NCBI GenBank assembly: GCA_024699055.1
Contig: JAILQG010000053.1
Span: 23,636 to 87,635, forward strand
Direction: 5' to 3'
DNA: 64,000 bases
Origin: Bacteroidales bacterium
GTDB lineage: Bacteria; Bacteroidota; Bacteroidia; Bacteroidales; UBA932
In this document: positions 30,563 to 39,542 of the stretch, piece after piece
Numbering within the stretch: position 1 is the stretch's first letter
How the letters are laid out: every line of letters begins with the position of its first letter
Made by a program: the position numbers and the translations under genes
The notes under the pieces: model-generated
What the model saw: the letters and a program-made list of their open reading frames with translations, nothing else
Database searches by the model: none
Told to the model about the DNA's origin: nothing

Positions 30563-30654
30563 AAATAAAAACTTATTAAAAGTTTTGACCGGAGGCGTCA
30601 GCCTTGAAAAACTGCTCTTTAAGGGCCCCGCAGCCTTCTGCAAAAATTGGGATG

Positions 30655-30685
30655 CAAAAGTAGCAATTTTTTGATTATCTGCAAA
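30655..30685 (-). promoter_or_regulatory. rplU promoter
   Basis: Minus strand TTTG (30682-30685), 19-nt spacer, TActTTTG (30655-30662). Confidence 0.65.
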
Positions 30686-30702
30686 ATAATTTGTTAAATT
30701 TG
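30670..30702 (+). promoter_or_regulatory. promoter of ATPase/sirtuin pair
   Basis: TTTG 30670-30673, 21-nt spacer, TAaaTTTG 30695-30702. Confidence 0.6.
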
Positions 30703-30714
30703 CGAAGAACAAAA

Positions 30715-31884
30715 ATGTTACCAGAGATGGACGGACCATTCATCTACAGCAAATACGTCACCGGCAAGCACTACATCGGCCGCAAGAGCGAGGCCCTCAT
30801 ACTGGGGAATCTGCTCTCGAAGGGCGAGAACGTTGTGATCTACGAACCCCCGAAGACCGGCAAGATGTCGCTCGTTAGGCAGACTTTCTACAACATGCGC
30901 ATCGCCGGAGGGCAGTTCGAAGTGGCGGAATTCTCGCTGCTCGGGGTCCGGAGCGCCGACGCTTTCATGCTCAAGTTCGGCAGCACCGTCCTGCGCCTGT
31001 TCTGCACTACCCCGTCGGAATACGCCGCCGCCGTGGACAAGTATCTTCCCGGAACGCACTTCGTCTTCGACAGCCGCGCTTTCGCAACTCAGGACCAGGT
31101 GCTTTCCCTCGGCTGGAGCACCGACGAAGCTGACCTGAGGGCGGTCATCTCCCTGCCGCTCCGTATGGCCAGGGACTTCGGAAAACGCTGTTACATACTC
31201 CTGAACGAGTTCCAGGACATCGACCTCTTCGAGGGCGGAGACGGCATCTGCCGCGTCTTCGACTCCGAGATGAAAGCGCTGACGCCCGAGGACAGGCTGC
31301 TCTGCTCCTTCATCTTTATAGGCTCGCAGGTAAACGCCATGAAGGAACTTTTCGAGCGGCGCACGCTGTTCACCAGGAGCGTCGAGCACCTGCCTGTCAA
31401 CCCCATCGATACCAAGGACATTATCGACTACACCGTCAAGGGTTTCCTCGTAAGCGGAAAGGTCATCGAAAGGGACCTCATGCTCGGAGTGTGCAAGCTC
31501 TTCAAGGACAACATCTGGTACATCAACCATTTCGCCGCCATCTGCGACTCCCTCAGCAAGGGTTATATCATGGAACCGGTGCTGCTGGAAGCCCTGGACA
31601 TACTCATTTCCATACACCAGCCGCGCTTCATAGCCTATATGGAAGGGCTCACCATTTTCCAGGTCAGTCTGTTCAGGGCCATCCTGGAAGGGCACAAGAA
31701 GTTCAGTTCGGCCGGGGTCATCGACCACTACGGCCTCAACTCCTCCGCCAACGTAAGGCGCCTGAAGGACGCCCTGTGCAAAAAGGAGATCATCACCTTC
31801 GACGAAAAGGACGAGCCCGTCGTGCTGGATCCTCTCTTCGAATACTGGGCAAAGAAATATTATTTCGAGATAAAAGATGAATAA
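30715..31884 (+). CDS. ATPase_2/archaeal-ATPase-like P-loop protein with degenerate Walker A (EPPKTGKM) and Walker B (LLNEFQ)
   Basis: IYSKYVTGKHYIGRKSEALILGNLL...VVIYEPPKTGKMSLVRQ; CYILLNEFQDI; C-terminal winged-helix-like region. Confidence 0.8.
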   Translation: MLPEMDGPFIYSKYVTGKHYIGRKSEALILGNLLSKGENVVIYEPPKTGKMSLVRQTFYNMRIAGGQFEVAEFSLLGVRSADAFMLKFGSTVLRLFCTTPSEYAAAVDKYLPGTHFVFDSRAFATQDQVLSLGWSTDEADLRAVISLPLRMARDFGKRCYILLNEFQDIDLFEGGDGICRVFDSEMKALTPEDRLLCSFIFIGSQVNAMKELFERRTLFTRSVEHLPVNPIDTKDIIDYTVKGFLVSGKVIERDLMLGVCKLFKDNIWYINHFAAICDSLSKGYIMEPVLLEALDILISIHQPRFIAYMEGLTIFQVSLFRAILEGHKKFSSAGVIDHYGLNSSANVRRLKDALCKKEIITFDEKDEPVVLDPLFEYWAKKYYFEIKDE

Positions 31885-32590
31885 GAGGATCGCCGTGCTC
31901 ACCGGGGCCGGCGTAAGCGCCGAATCCGGGCTTGGGACCTACCGTGACAACGGGGGCCTCTGGGACAACTACGACCCCATGGAAGTAGCTTCCATCGAGG
32001 GTTGGTACCGCAACCCGAAAAAGGTCCTGGAATTCTATAACATGGAGAGGGAGAACCTCAGGAAAGCCCAGCCCAATGAGGCCCATAAACTGATCGCCTC
32101 CCTTGAAAAGGATTACAGGGTGGACGTGATAACCCAGAACGTGGACAACCTGCACGAGCGCGCAGGCAGCACACACGTGGTGCATCTCCACGGCGAGGCC
32201 ACGAAAGTGCGGCCCGAAAACACTTTCAACGACAGGGACGGCTTTTCCGAAAAGGAAGTCTTCGACGTCGGCTATTCGGCAGTCCATCTCGGCGACAAAG
32301 CCCCCAACGGGGTTCAGCTGCGCCCGCACATAGTATTCTTCGGAGAAGCCGTTCCCAAGATGGAAATGGCTATCGACATAGTCTCCAGGGCCGATATCGT
32401 GCTCATCGTGGGCACTTCGCTGAGCGTCTATCCGGCCGCCGGGCTCTACCGTTACGCTCCCGCTGATGCACCGGTCTACATCATCGACCCGAAACCCGTC
32501 GGCCTGGCCGACAAACGCCTGCATCCCATACAGGCCGTGGCCACCGAAGGCATGAAATTGTTCATCAAGGAAATAGAGGGCATCAAATAA
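31877..32590 (+). CDS. Sir2-family NAD-dependent deacylase lacking zinc-ligand cysteines
   Basis: LTGAGVSAESGLGTYRDNGGLW; TQNVDNLHERAGS..VHLHG; IVGTSLSVYPAAG; no Cys in the protein; overlaps upstream gene by 8 nt. Confidence 0.9.
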   Translation: MNKRIAVLTGAGVSAESGLGTYRDNGGLWDNYDPMEVASIEGWYRNPKKVLEFYNMERENLRKAQPNEAHKLIASLEKDYRVDVITQNVDNLHERAGSTHVVHLHGEATKVRPENTFNDRDGFSEKEVFDVGYSAVHLGDKAPNGVQLRPHIVFFGEAVPKMEMAIDIVSRADIVLIVGTSLSVYPAAGLYRYAPADAPVYIIDPKPVGLADKRLHPIQAVATEGMKLFIKEIEGIK

Positions 32591-32618
32591 AAAAACCGGC
32601 TGTCCGAGCCGGTTTTTT
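32589..32618 (+). terminator. Rho-independent terminator after sirtuin
   Basis: aaaaaaACCGGCTgtccgAGCCGGTtttttt. Confidence 0.8.
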
Positions 32619-32636
32619 AATGCCATAAGGAACCTG

Positions 32637-33002
32637 TTATTCAGCAGGCGCCTCTTCCTTCTTTCCGCCGAAAAGGCCCTCCAGGAAGCTGCCGGCGTTC
32701 TCGAGAGCGCCCTTGACATCGTCAGTTGCCCTCTGGGTGAACTTACCTACGATCTTGCCCTGAATGGTGGCAAGCTCGCTCTTGAGTTCATCGGAAAGCT
32801 TGATGGACTTGACTTCTTCGCAGAGCTGCTGATACTTCTCGCTTGCCTCTTTCCACTGATCCTGGGTAAGGTTGTCGTAGTTCTTGTCGAGGTATTCGTA
32901 GAAGGACTGGAATTTCTGCACGGCGGCCTTTCCGGGATCGCACGAGGTAACGATCAATGCCGATGCCACGAAGGCAAGCATCATGAGGATGATCTTTTTC
33001 AT
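32637..33002 (-). CDS. small predicted lipoprotein (DUF6565-like)
   Basis: 121 aa; MKKIILMMLAFVASALIVTSC lipobox; helical low-complexity remainder. Confidence 0.65.
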   Translation of the reverse strand: MKKIILMMLAFVASALIVTSCDPGKAAVQKFQSFYEYLDKNYDNLTQDQWKEASEKYQQLCEEVKSIKLSDELKSELATIQGKIVGKFTQRATDDVKGALENAGSFLEGLFGGKKEEAPAE

Positions 33003-33057
33003 AATCGCTTGAAATTTAAGAGTTGATAATTAATTCTGAACGCAAAGTTAAAGAATA

Positions 33058-33088
33058 TTTGTAAATAACAGAAAAAACCTTACCTTTG
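33058..33088 (+). promoter_or_regulatory. rpsU promoter
   Basis: TTTG 33058-33061, 19-nt spacer, TAccTTTG 33081-33088. Confidence 0.65.
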
Positions 33089-33102
33089 CATCCCCAAAGA
33101 AA

Positions 33103-33113
33103 AAGGAGGTGAT
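33103..33113 (+). promoter_or_regulatory. extended Shine-Dalgarno of rpsU (AAGGAGGTGAT)
   Basis: 11-nt complement to the usual bacterial 16S 3' tail, 6 nt before ATG 33120. Confidence 0.85.
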
Positions 33114-33119
33114 AAAAGC

Positions 33120-33314
33120 ATGATTATAGTACCGGTTAAAGATGGTGACAACATCGAACGCGCTCTCAAACGTTTCAAACGCAAGTTCGAAAAGACAGGG
33201 GCCATCCGTGAGCTCCGCGCCCGCAAGAATTTCGAGAAGCCGTCCGTAAAGAAGAGAATGGCCAGGGAAAAAGCCATCTACGTTCAGCATCTCCGCGACA
33301 TGGAAGAGAACTAA
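33120..33314 (+). CDS. rpsU: 30S ribosomal protein S21
   Basis: MIIVPVKDGDNIERALKRFKRKFEKTGAIRELRARKNFEKPSVKKR. Confidence 0.97.
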   Translation: MIIVPVKDGDNIERALKRFKRKFEKTGAIRELRARKNFEKPSVKKRMAREKAIYVQHLRDMEEN

Positions 33315-33335
33315 TTATCTTTCAATCAATAAATT

Positions 33336-33363
33336 AAAACCGGCTCGAGCGAGCCGGTTTTTT
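33336..33363 (+). terminator. terminator after rpsU
   Basis: AAAACCGGCTCGAGCGAGCCGGTTTTTT. Confidence 0.8.
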
Positions 33364-33375
33364 GTTATCCACTTG

Positions 33376-33457
33376 TGCGGGTGGAGGGGTTCGAACCCTC
33401 ACGTCTTTCGACACAGGATCCTAAGTCCTGCTTGTCTGCCAATTCCAACACACCCGC
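33376..33457 (-). tRNA. tRNA-Leu (anticodon TAG)
   Basis: Minus: GCGGGTGTGTTGGAATTGGCAGACAAGCAGGACTTAGGATCCTG...GGTTCGAACCCCTCCACCCGCA; 7-bp acceptor stem, long variable arm. Confidence 0.93.
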
Positions 33458-33469
33458 CGGAATGTCTTC

Positions 33470-35110
33470 CTAGAACTGCTTGAAAAAGTCGTTCCCCTTG
33501 TCGTCCACCAGGATGAAAGCAGGGAAGTCCTCGACGGTTATCTTCCAGATGGCCTCCATGCCCAGCTCGGGATACTCCACGCATTCGATGCTGCGGATGC
33601 TGTTCTGCGAAAGCACCGCGGCCACGCCGCCTATGGTCCCGAGATAGAACCCGCCGTGCTTCTTACACGCGTCGGTCACGACCTGGGTGCGGTTGCCTTT
33701 GGCTATCATCACGAGCGATCCGCCGTGCGACTGGAATTCATCCACATATGGATCCATGCGGTTGGCCGTGGTGGGGCCCATGGAGCCGCAGGGGTATCCC
33801 TCCGGAGTCTTGGCCGGGCCTGCGTAAAGGATAGGATGATCCTTGAAATACTGCGGGAGGTCCTCTCCGGAGTCTAGGCGCGCCTTCAGTTTCGCATGGG
33901 CGATATCGCGGGCCACTATGATGGTGCCCTTGAGGTTCACGCGCGTGCTCACGGGATATTTACTGAGTTCGGCGCGGACGGCATCGATACCCTTGTCGAG
34001 GTCGATTTCTATGCCCTTCGGGCCTTCGCCAGGCCTGCGGTATTCTTCGGGAATGAGTTCGGAAGGATTGACGTCCATCTTCTCTATCCAGACACCGTCC
34101 TTGTTTATCTTGCTTTTGATATTGCGGTCGGCTGAGCAGCTGACGCCCATGCCGATGGGACAGCTGGCGCCGTGGCGCGGGAGACGGATGACCCTGATGT
34201 CGTGGGCCAGGTACTTGCCTCCGAACTGGGCGCCCAGGCCAATCTTCTGTGCTTCCTCCAGGAGCTTTTCCTCAAGGTCGATGTCGCGGAAGGCGCGGCC
34301 GGTCTCGTCGCCCGTGGTGGGCAGATTGTCGTAGTATTTGATACTCGCCAGTTTCACCGTGAGCAGGTTCTTTTCGGCCGAAGTGCCGCCGATGACGAAC
34401 GCCACGTGGTAGGGCGGGCAGGCCGCAGTGCCGAGGCTCTTCATCTTTTCCACCAGGAAGGGCAGCAGAGTACCCTCGTTCTGGATGGTGGCCTTGGTCA
34501 TGGGATAGAAATAGGTCTTGTTGGCGCTGCCGCCGCCCTTGGCTACCATAATGAAGCGGTACTCATCGCCCTGAGTGGCCTCGATGTCTATCTGGGCGGG
34601 CAGGTTGCACTTGGTGTTGACCTCGTTGTACATGTCCAGCGGGGCGTTCTGGCTGTAACGGAGATTCTCCTGCGTGTAGGTGTTGAACACGCCCAGGCTC
34701 AGGGCCTCCTCGTCTTCGAAATCGGTCCAGACGCGCTGCCCCTTCTCGCCGTGGATGATGGCGGTGCCGGTGTCCTGGCAGAACGGAAGCACGCCTTTCA
34801 CGGCAGTCTCGGCATTGCGGAGGAACTGCAGGGCCACATATTTGTCGTTCTCGGAAGCCTCGGGATCGCTCAGGATTTTGGCGACCTGCTCGTTGTGGGC
34901 GCGGCGGAGCATGAACTGGCAGTCGTGGAAAGACTGCTGCGCCACAAGCGTGAGCGCCTCGGGGCTCACCTCGAGGATGGTTTTGCCTCCGCAGCCGCAG
35001 TGGCCGCCGAACTTGGAGGTCTTTACCAGTTTCTCCGATCCCGGAATCCTGTAATACTCAGTTTTGTCCTCGCCCAGCTGGAACATGGGGGCGTACTTGA
35101 ATTCTGCCAT
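33470..35110 (-). CDS. class I (iron-sulfur) fumarate hydratase
   Basis: 546 aa from [78 protein letters not shown]. Confidence 0.95.
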   Translation of the reverse strand: MAEFKYAPMFQLGEDKTEYYRIPGSEKLVKTSKFGGHCGCGGKTILEVSPEALTLVAQQSFHDCQFMLRRAHNEQVAKILSDPEASENDKYVALQFLRNAETAVKGVLPFCQDTGTAIIHGEKGQRVWTDFEDEEALSLGVFNTYTQENLRYSQNAPLDMYNEVNTKCNLPAQIDIEATQGDEYRFIMVAKGGGSANKTYFYPMTKATIQNEGTLLPFLVEKMKSLGTAACPPYHVAFVIGGTSAEKNLLTVKLASIKYYDNLPTTGDETGRAFRDIDLEEKLLEEAQKIGLGAQFGGKYLAHDIRVIRLPRHGASCPIGMGVSCSADRNIKSKINKDGVWIEKMDVNPSELIPEEYRRPGEGPKGIEIDLDKGIDAVRAELSKYPVSTRVNLKGTIIVARDIAHAKLKARLDSGEDLPQYFKDHPILYAGPAKTPEGYPCGSMGPTTANRMDPYVDEFQSHGGSLVMIAKGNRTQVVTDACKKHGGFYLGTIGGVAAVLSQNSIRSIECVEYPELGMEAIWKITVEDFPAFILVDDKGNDFFKQF

Positions 35111-35216
35111 AATTGATAAAGGGTTAGTCTTACAAAGATAACCATTCCCTCGCACCTCTGCAAATCTTTTCAAAAAGCCCTTTTGTTTATCAGGAGAAAA
35201 GTGATTATATTTCGTC

Positions 35217-36080
35217 ATGCATACCTACGAGACCATTGACCTGAACGAGTACGTTCGCACCGGAGAAGGCGGAACCGCCGTTTCCTATACGCATAAGACC
35301 GGAAATACCATGGCCAAGCTCTATAATCCCGGCTTTGAGGCCGACAGGGCTGCAGCGGAATTCCTCACCGCCCGCACCGTCTTCGAGATGGGCGTCCCAA
35401 CCCCCGAGCCCTACAGGCTGGTGACCGATGGGGAACGTTTCGGCGCAGAATATGAGCTCATCAAAGGCAAGCGCTCCTTCACCCGGATTATCTCCGAAGA
35501 GCCCGGGCGCCTGGAGGAAATCTCCCTGGCCTTCGCACAGGCCGCCCGTGAACTCCACGACAAAAAGGCCGATACCACCCGGCTCCGCTCCTACAAGGAG
35601 GTTCTAATTCAGTTTTATCGGGAGAAAGACCTTGTACCGGAAGATTATAAACGGCGCGCCCTGACATTTCTGGAGAAAGTGCCGGAAACGGATACCTGCC
35701 TCCACGGAGATTTACAGATAGGAAACATCATCACCGACGGAAAGCGCACGCTCTGGATTGACGTAGGCGAGTTCAGTTACGGCGTCCCCCAGTGGGATAT
35801 ATCCATCCTGTGGACAATGGCTCACAATATGGGAGCCGATCGCACGGAGAGCCTTTTCCACATCACTCCCGAAACCTTCAAAAAGCATTGGAACATCTTC
35901 CTTCCCGCCTACTTGGGAACAACGGACCCAGATGCACTGGAAGCCTATACCAGGAGCATCTTCCCCTATTATGCCGCCAAGGTACCCTATGTCTTTGACA
36001 TGGCCTACCATACTTCCATTCCGGCAGAAGGCCTGCAGAAAATCATTCAAATGCTACCGGGAAACTCAGTTCTGCATTAA
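35217..36080 (+). CDS. aminoglycoside-phosphotransferase/kinase-like protein (TIGR02172-like)
   Basis: 287 aa; [35 protein letters not shown] kinase motif. Confidence 0.8.
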   Translation: MHTYETIDLNEYVRTGEGGTAVSYTHKTGNTMAKLYNPGFEADRAAAEFLTARTVFEMGVPTPEPYRLVTDGERFGAEYELIKGKRSFTRIISEEPGRLEEISLAFAQAARELHDKKADTTRLRSYKEVLIQFYREKDLVPEDYKRRALTFLEKVPETDTCLHGDLQIGNIITDGKRTLWIDVGEFSYGVPQWDISILWTMAHNMGADRTESLFHITPETFKKHWNIFLPAYLGTTDPDALEAYTRSIFPYYAAKVPYVFDMAYHTSIPAEGLQKIIQMLPGNSVLH

Positions 36081-37133
36081 GAAAGATTTCATGAAGCGGT
36101 CGAGGTCGCCGTCCAGGACGCCCTGGGTGTCGGCGGTTTCTTCGCCGGTGCGCAGATCCTTGACCATCTTGTACGGATGGAGCACGTACGAGCGGATCTG
36201 GCTGCCCCACTCGATTTTCTTCTTCTGGCCCTCGAGCTCCGCCTGCTTTTCCTGGCGTTTCTTGAGCTCGATGTCATAAAGGCGGCTCTTGAGGATGCGG
36301 AGAGCGTTCTGGCGGTTGTCCTGCTGACTGCGGGTTTCGGTATTCTCCACCATGATGCCGGTGGGGATGTGCCTCACGCGCACGCCGGTCTCCACCTTAT
36401 TGACATTCTGCCCGCCGTGACCGCCGCTGCGGAAAGTGTCCCATTCGATGTCTCCGGGGTTGATTTCGATGTTGATGGTATCGTCCACCAGAGGATACAC
36501 GAACACGGACGAGAACGTTGTCTGGCGTTTTCCCTGCGCGTTGAAGGGAGAGATGCGGACCAGCCGATGCACGCCGTTTTCGGCCTTGAGCCAGCCATAG
36601 GCGAAATCGCCTTCGAACGAAATGGTGCAGCTCTTGATACCGGCCTCATCGCCCTCGATGAGTTCGGTGACGGTGGTCTTGAATCCGCGGCGCTCGCCCC
36701 AGCGCAGATACATGCGCATGAGCATGGCGCTCCAGTCGTTGGCCTCGGTGCCGCCGGCGCCGGAGTTTATGGTAAGGACGGCCCCAAGGTTGTCGCCTTC
36801 GGCGCCGAGCATATTCTTGAATTCGAGGTCTTCCAGCCTGGCGACGGCTTCGGCATAGGCCTTGTCGATATCCTCCCCTTCTGGCTCCAACTCGAAGAGC
36901 ACGTCCACGTCGGCCGCGGAGCTGCAGAGGGCGTCATATTCGGTAACCCAGGACTTGACTCCGTTCAGCTCCTTTAGGAAAGCCTCGGCCCCCTTCGGGT
37001 CGTTCCAGAAATCGGGCGCCTGGCTCTGTGCGGTCTTTTCCTCCACCTCCTTCCGGCGTTCATCTATTCTCAGCACCTTCTCGAGCGTAGCGGCACGCTG
37101 CCTGAGCTCTTTAATCTGTTCCTGCGTTACCAT
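36066..37133 (-). CDS. prfB: peptide chain release factor 2
   Basis: 355 aa continuous frame; SGAGGTEANDW; RSGGHGGQNVNKVETGVRVRH. Confidence 0.96.
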   Translation of the reverse strand: MVTQEQIKELRQRAATLEKVLRIDERRKEVEEKTAQSQAPDFWNDPKGAEAFLKELNGVKSWVTEYDALCSSAADVDVLFELEPEGEDIDKAYAEAVARLEDLEFKNMLGAEGDNLGAVLTINSGAGGTEANDWSAMLMRMYLRWGERRGFKTTVTELIEGDEAGIKSCTISFEGDFAYGWLKAENGVHRLVRISPFNAQGKRQTTFSSVFVYPLVDDTINIEINPGDIEWDTFRSGGHGGQNVNKVETGVRVRHIPTGIMVENTETRSQQDNRQNALRILKSRLYDIELKKRQEKQAELEGQKKKIEWGSQIRSYVLHPYKMVKDLRTGEETADTQGVLDGDLDRFMKSFLMQN

Positions 37134-37202
37134 GAGTACGCAAAAGTAGCTAATTTCTCAGAATTTTTGCTATATTGGCACCACATTAAAATCTAAATCA
37201 CC

Positions 37203-37874
37203 ATGAAAAAGTACTTTGCAGAATGCATCGGCACGTTCGTGCTCACGTTCCTCGGCTGCGGAACAGCAATGTTCCTCGGCTGCACCACTCCCGCAGGAGT
37301 TGTAGGTACCGCCATCGCATTCGGTCTGGCCGTAGTTGCCATGGCCTATACGATCGGTGAAATCTCCGGCTGCCATATCAACCCGGCCATCACCCTCGGC
37401 GTCGCACTCAGCGGACGCATGAGCTGGAAAGACGCTGTCGGCTACTGGTGCGGCCAGATTATCGGCGGTATCATCGCAGGCGCCCTGCTCCTCCTCGTAG
37501 TGAATGTTACCGGCGCAACCGACCTTACCGGCGGCCTGGGCACCAACGGCGTAGCCAATGCCGGCGGCCCGTGGGGCGCATGCCTCGTGGAAGTGATTGC
37601 AACCTTCATCTTCGTCCTCGTAGTGCTCGGCACCACCGACGCCAAGAAGGGAGCCGGCAAGCCCGCCGGCCTTGCAATCGGTCTCAGCCTCATTCTCATC
37701 CACCTCGTGTGCATCAACCTCACCGGCACATCCGTGAACCCCGCCCGCTCCATCGGTCCCGCCATCTTCGCAGGTGGCCAGGCCCTGAAGGACCTCTGGG
37801 TGTTCATCGTTGCCCCGCTTGTTGGCGGCGCACTCGCAGCCCCCGTCTGGGCTTGCCTCAGCAAGGAGAAATAG
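37203..37874 (+). CDS. aqpZ: MIP family channel (aquaporin Z-like)
   Basis: 223 aa; CHINPAITLGVAL and SVNPARSIGPAI (two NPA boxes). Confidence 0.95.
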   Translation: MKKYFAECIGTFVLTFLGCGTAMFLGCTTPAGVVGTAIAFGLAVVAMAYTIGEISGCHINPAITLGVALSGRMSWKDAVGYWCGQIIGGIIAGALLLLVVNVTGATDLTGGLGTNGVANAGGPWGACLVEVIATFIFVLVVLGTTDAKKGAGKPAGLAIGLSLILIHLVCINLTGTSVNPARSIGPAIFAGGQALKDLWVFIVAPLVGGALAAPVWACLSKEK

Positions 37875-37894
37875 CTCCGCTGCTGCGCAAATCT

Positions 37895-37929
37895 AAAGAG
37901 GACGGCCTCCACGGTCGTCCTCTTTTTTT
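37895..37929 (+). terminator. Rho-independent terminator after aquaporin
   Basis: AAAGAGGACGGCCtccacGGTCGTCCTCTTTTTTT. Confidence 0.8.
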
Positions 37930-37946
37930 GCGAGTGCGGCGGAGTC

Positions 37947-38112
37947 GGTAGGCAGCAGTCGCCTCTGAGAGGCGTGTCCACCCCCGGACACGGGCAGGGG
38001 GATGGGGCCCGTCGGCAGCAAGTTATCGCGCAGCGATGACGAAGATGACGATGGGAGGGGCCGGAGCGAACGGAGAGAGCGGAGTCCTCGAAGAGGCGAG
38101 CTACTGCCTGCC
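37947..38112. repeat. inverted-repeat-bounded multi-hairpin element of unknown class
   Basis: GGTAGGCAGCAGTCGCCTC (37947-37965) pairs with GAGGCGAGCTACTGCCTGCC (38093-38112); at least four short internal hairpins. Confidence 0.6.
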
Positions 38113-38135
38113 GCGAAGCCGCGGCGGACAAGCAA

Positions 38136-39542
38136 CTAGAAGAGGTAGCCGGTGTTGATGTAGAAGGCGCCGGTACCGTCCTGCCCCTTCAGGGGCCCGC
38201 CGAAGGCCGTAACGGGAGCGCCGTATTCGAAGGCGATGATGAAGTTCTCGTTCATGATGAACCTCAGGCCCGAACCGACCGTGATATGCGGACGGTCCTT
38301 CTCCAATCCCTGCGAAATGTACTTGTCGTAGCCCGGCACCGGGGACGGAGCAAGATCATCAAGCACCTGCTTGTCGGTGGTCGGGGCAGTCGGAGTATCG
38401 ACATGCAGCGACATATCCCTGTTCCTCGTGACCATCGAGCCGTCACTGAAGAACGTGAGTCCGAAGGCGATGTTCTGCTTCCAGAGCACGAATTTGACGA
38501 ACCTCCAGCGGAACTCGGCCGTCCACGTGGCCATGTCGAGCCCGACCACCCTGTCGCGCATAATGCCGCGCACGGTGTCGAAACCACCCATGCCGTCCTT
38601 GTCGAAATCCCTCTCCATGCGGGTGAGATACGGAAGGATGTAGAACGGAGCCGAATCCCCGAAAGTCCCCTGATAGTTCAGGCGGTAGGCGAAGGTCAGG
38701 ATATCATTGTCTATCAGTGGGAAATACTGCCTCCAGGTAGCTGAATAGCGGTAGAACGGGTTCTTGGTGCCCAGCCACTTCGGCGCTAGAATCATGTGCG
38801 CCTCGGCCCAGATTCCGCGCGTGGGCGCACCTTCCTTGTCGCGGGTGTCGTACACCATACCCATGCGAACGGCGGAAGAAAAGCCTCCCCCGCTCTCATC
38901 GGCCCCGATCAGCCCCCATTTCACATAATCGTCGTACAGGGTCGACTCTTCATTGAAGACACCGAGCCCCTCCTTGCCCTTGTTGATGCTCTCGCGGTTT
39001 ATGCTCTGGATGCGGAAATAAGAGGGATGATATCCCAGCTCCCACTTAACATGATCGGTGATGTTGCCGGTGAAATCGAGCGCTCCCAGTATCTGGACAC
39101 GGTCAAGCCTGTAATACGGCGAGAAATAGGAGGCCGTCGGGTTCTCGCCATTGCCGGCGTCGACTCTGACGGCGTCATAGAAGGATTGGTATCCTCCGAA
39201 ACCGTAGAAGTCCATGGCCTTGTCGATGTTGGCCGTGGCACCGGCGAAGATACGCACCCCCGGGATGAGGGTCTTGTTATCGTGATAGAGCGTAAACAGC
39301 TTGGAACCCTTGCTGAAGAACGACGCCTCAACATAGGTATTGGAGTTGTAATTGGGGTAATTGCTGCCGTCGCCGAAATCGTAAAAATTGCAGAGCGCGC
39401 CGAGCTGGAAGCCCTTGTCGGCATCGAAAGCGATTGCGGGAACAGGGCCGAGGCTGAGCCCTGTCTTGACTTCGTCCGCCGTCTGCGCATATGCTGAAAC
39501 ACCCGCAAGCGCGAGCGCCCCGATCAGGAGAGACTTCCTCAT
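38136..39542 (-). CDS. BamA/Omp85-family surface antigen-like outer membrane protein
   Basis: 468 aa from MRKSLLIGALALAGVSAYAQ; RGMVYDTRDKEGAPTRGIWAEAH; barrel ending in GYLF. Confidence 0.8.
   Translation of the reverse strand: MRKSLLIGALALAGVSAYAQTADEVKTGLSLGPVPAIAFDADKGFQLGALCNFYDFGDGSNYPNYNSNTYVEASFFSKGSKLFTLYHDNKTLIPGVRIFAGATANIDKAMDFYGFGGYQSFYDAVRVDAGNGENPTASYFSPYYRLDRVQILGALDFTGNITDHVKWELGYHPSYFRIQSINRESINKGKEGLGVFNEESTLYDDYVKWGLIGADESGGGFSSAVRMGMVYDTRDKEGAPTRGIWAEAHMILAPKWLGTKNPFYRYSATWRQYFPLIDNDILTFAYRLNYQGTFGDSAPFYILPYLTRMERDFDKDGMGGFDTVRGIMRDRVVGLDMATWTAEFRWRFVKFVLWKQNIAFGLTFFSDGSMVTRNRDMSLHVDTPTAPTTDKQVLDDLAPSPVPGYDKYISQGLEKDRPHITVGSGLRFIMNENFIIAFEYGAPVTAFGGPLKGQDGTGAFYINTGYLF

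Noticed and set aside
30715-32590. Calling the ATPase/sirtuin pair an anti-phage system
   Set aside because: The sirtuin resembles CobB-type deacylases and neighbours are housekeeping genes; reported as a candidate module only.
37442-38135. Minus-strand ORFs (229 and 80 aa) over aquaporin and the 37.9-38.1 kb element
   Set aside because: Low-complexity Ser/Arg/Pro composition, partly antisense to aqpZ; the hairpin structure explains the region better.
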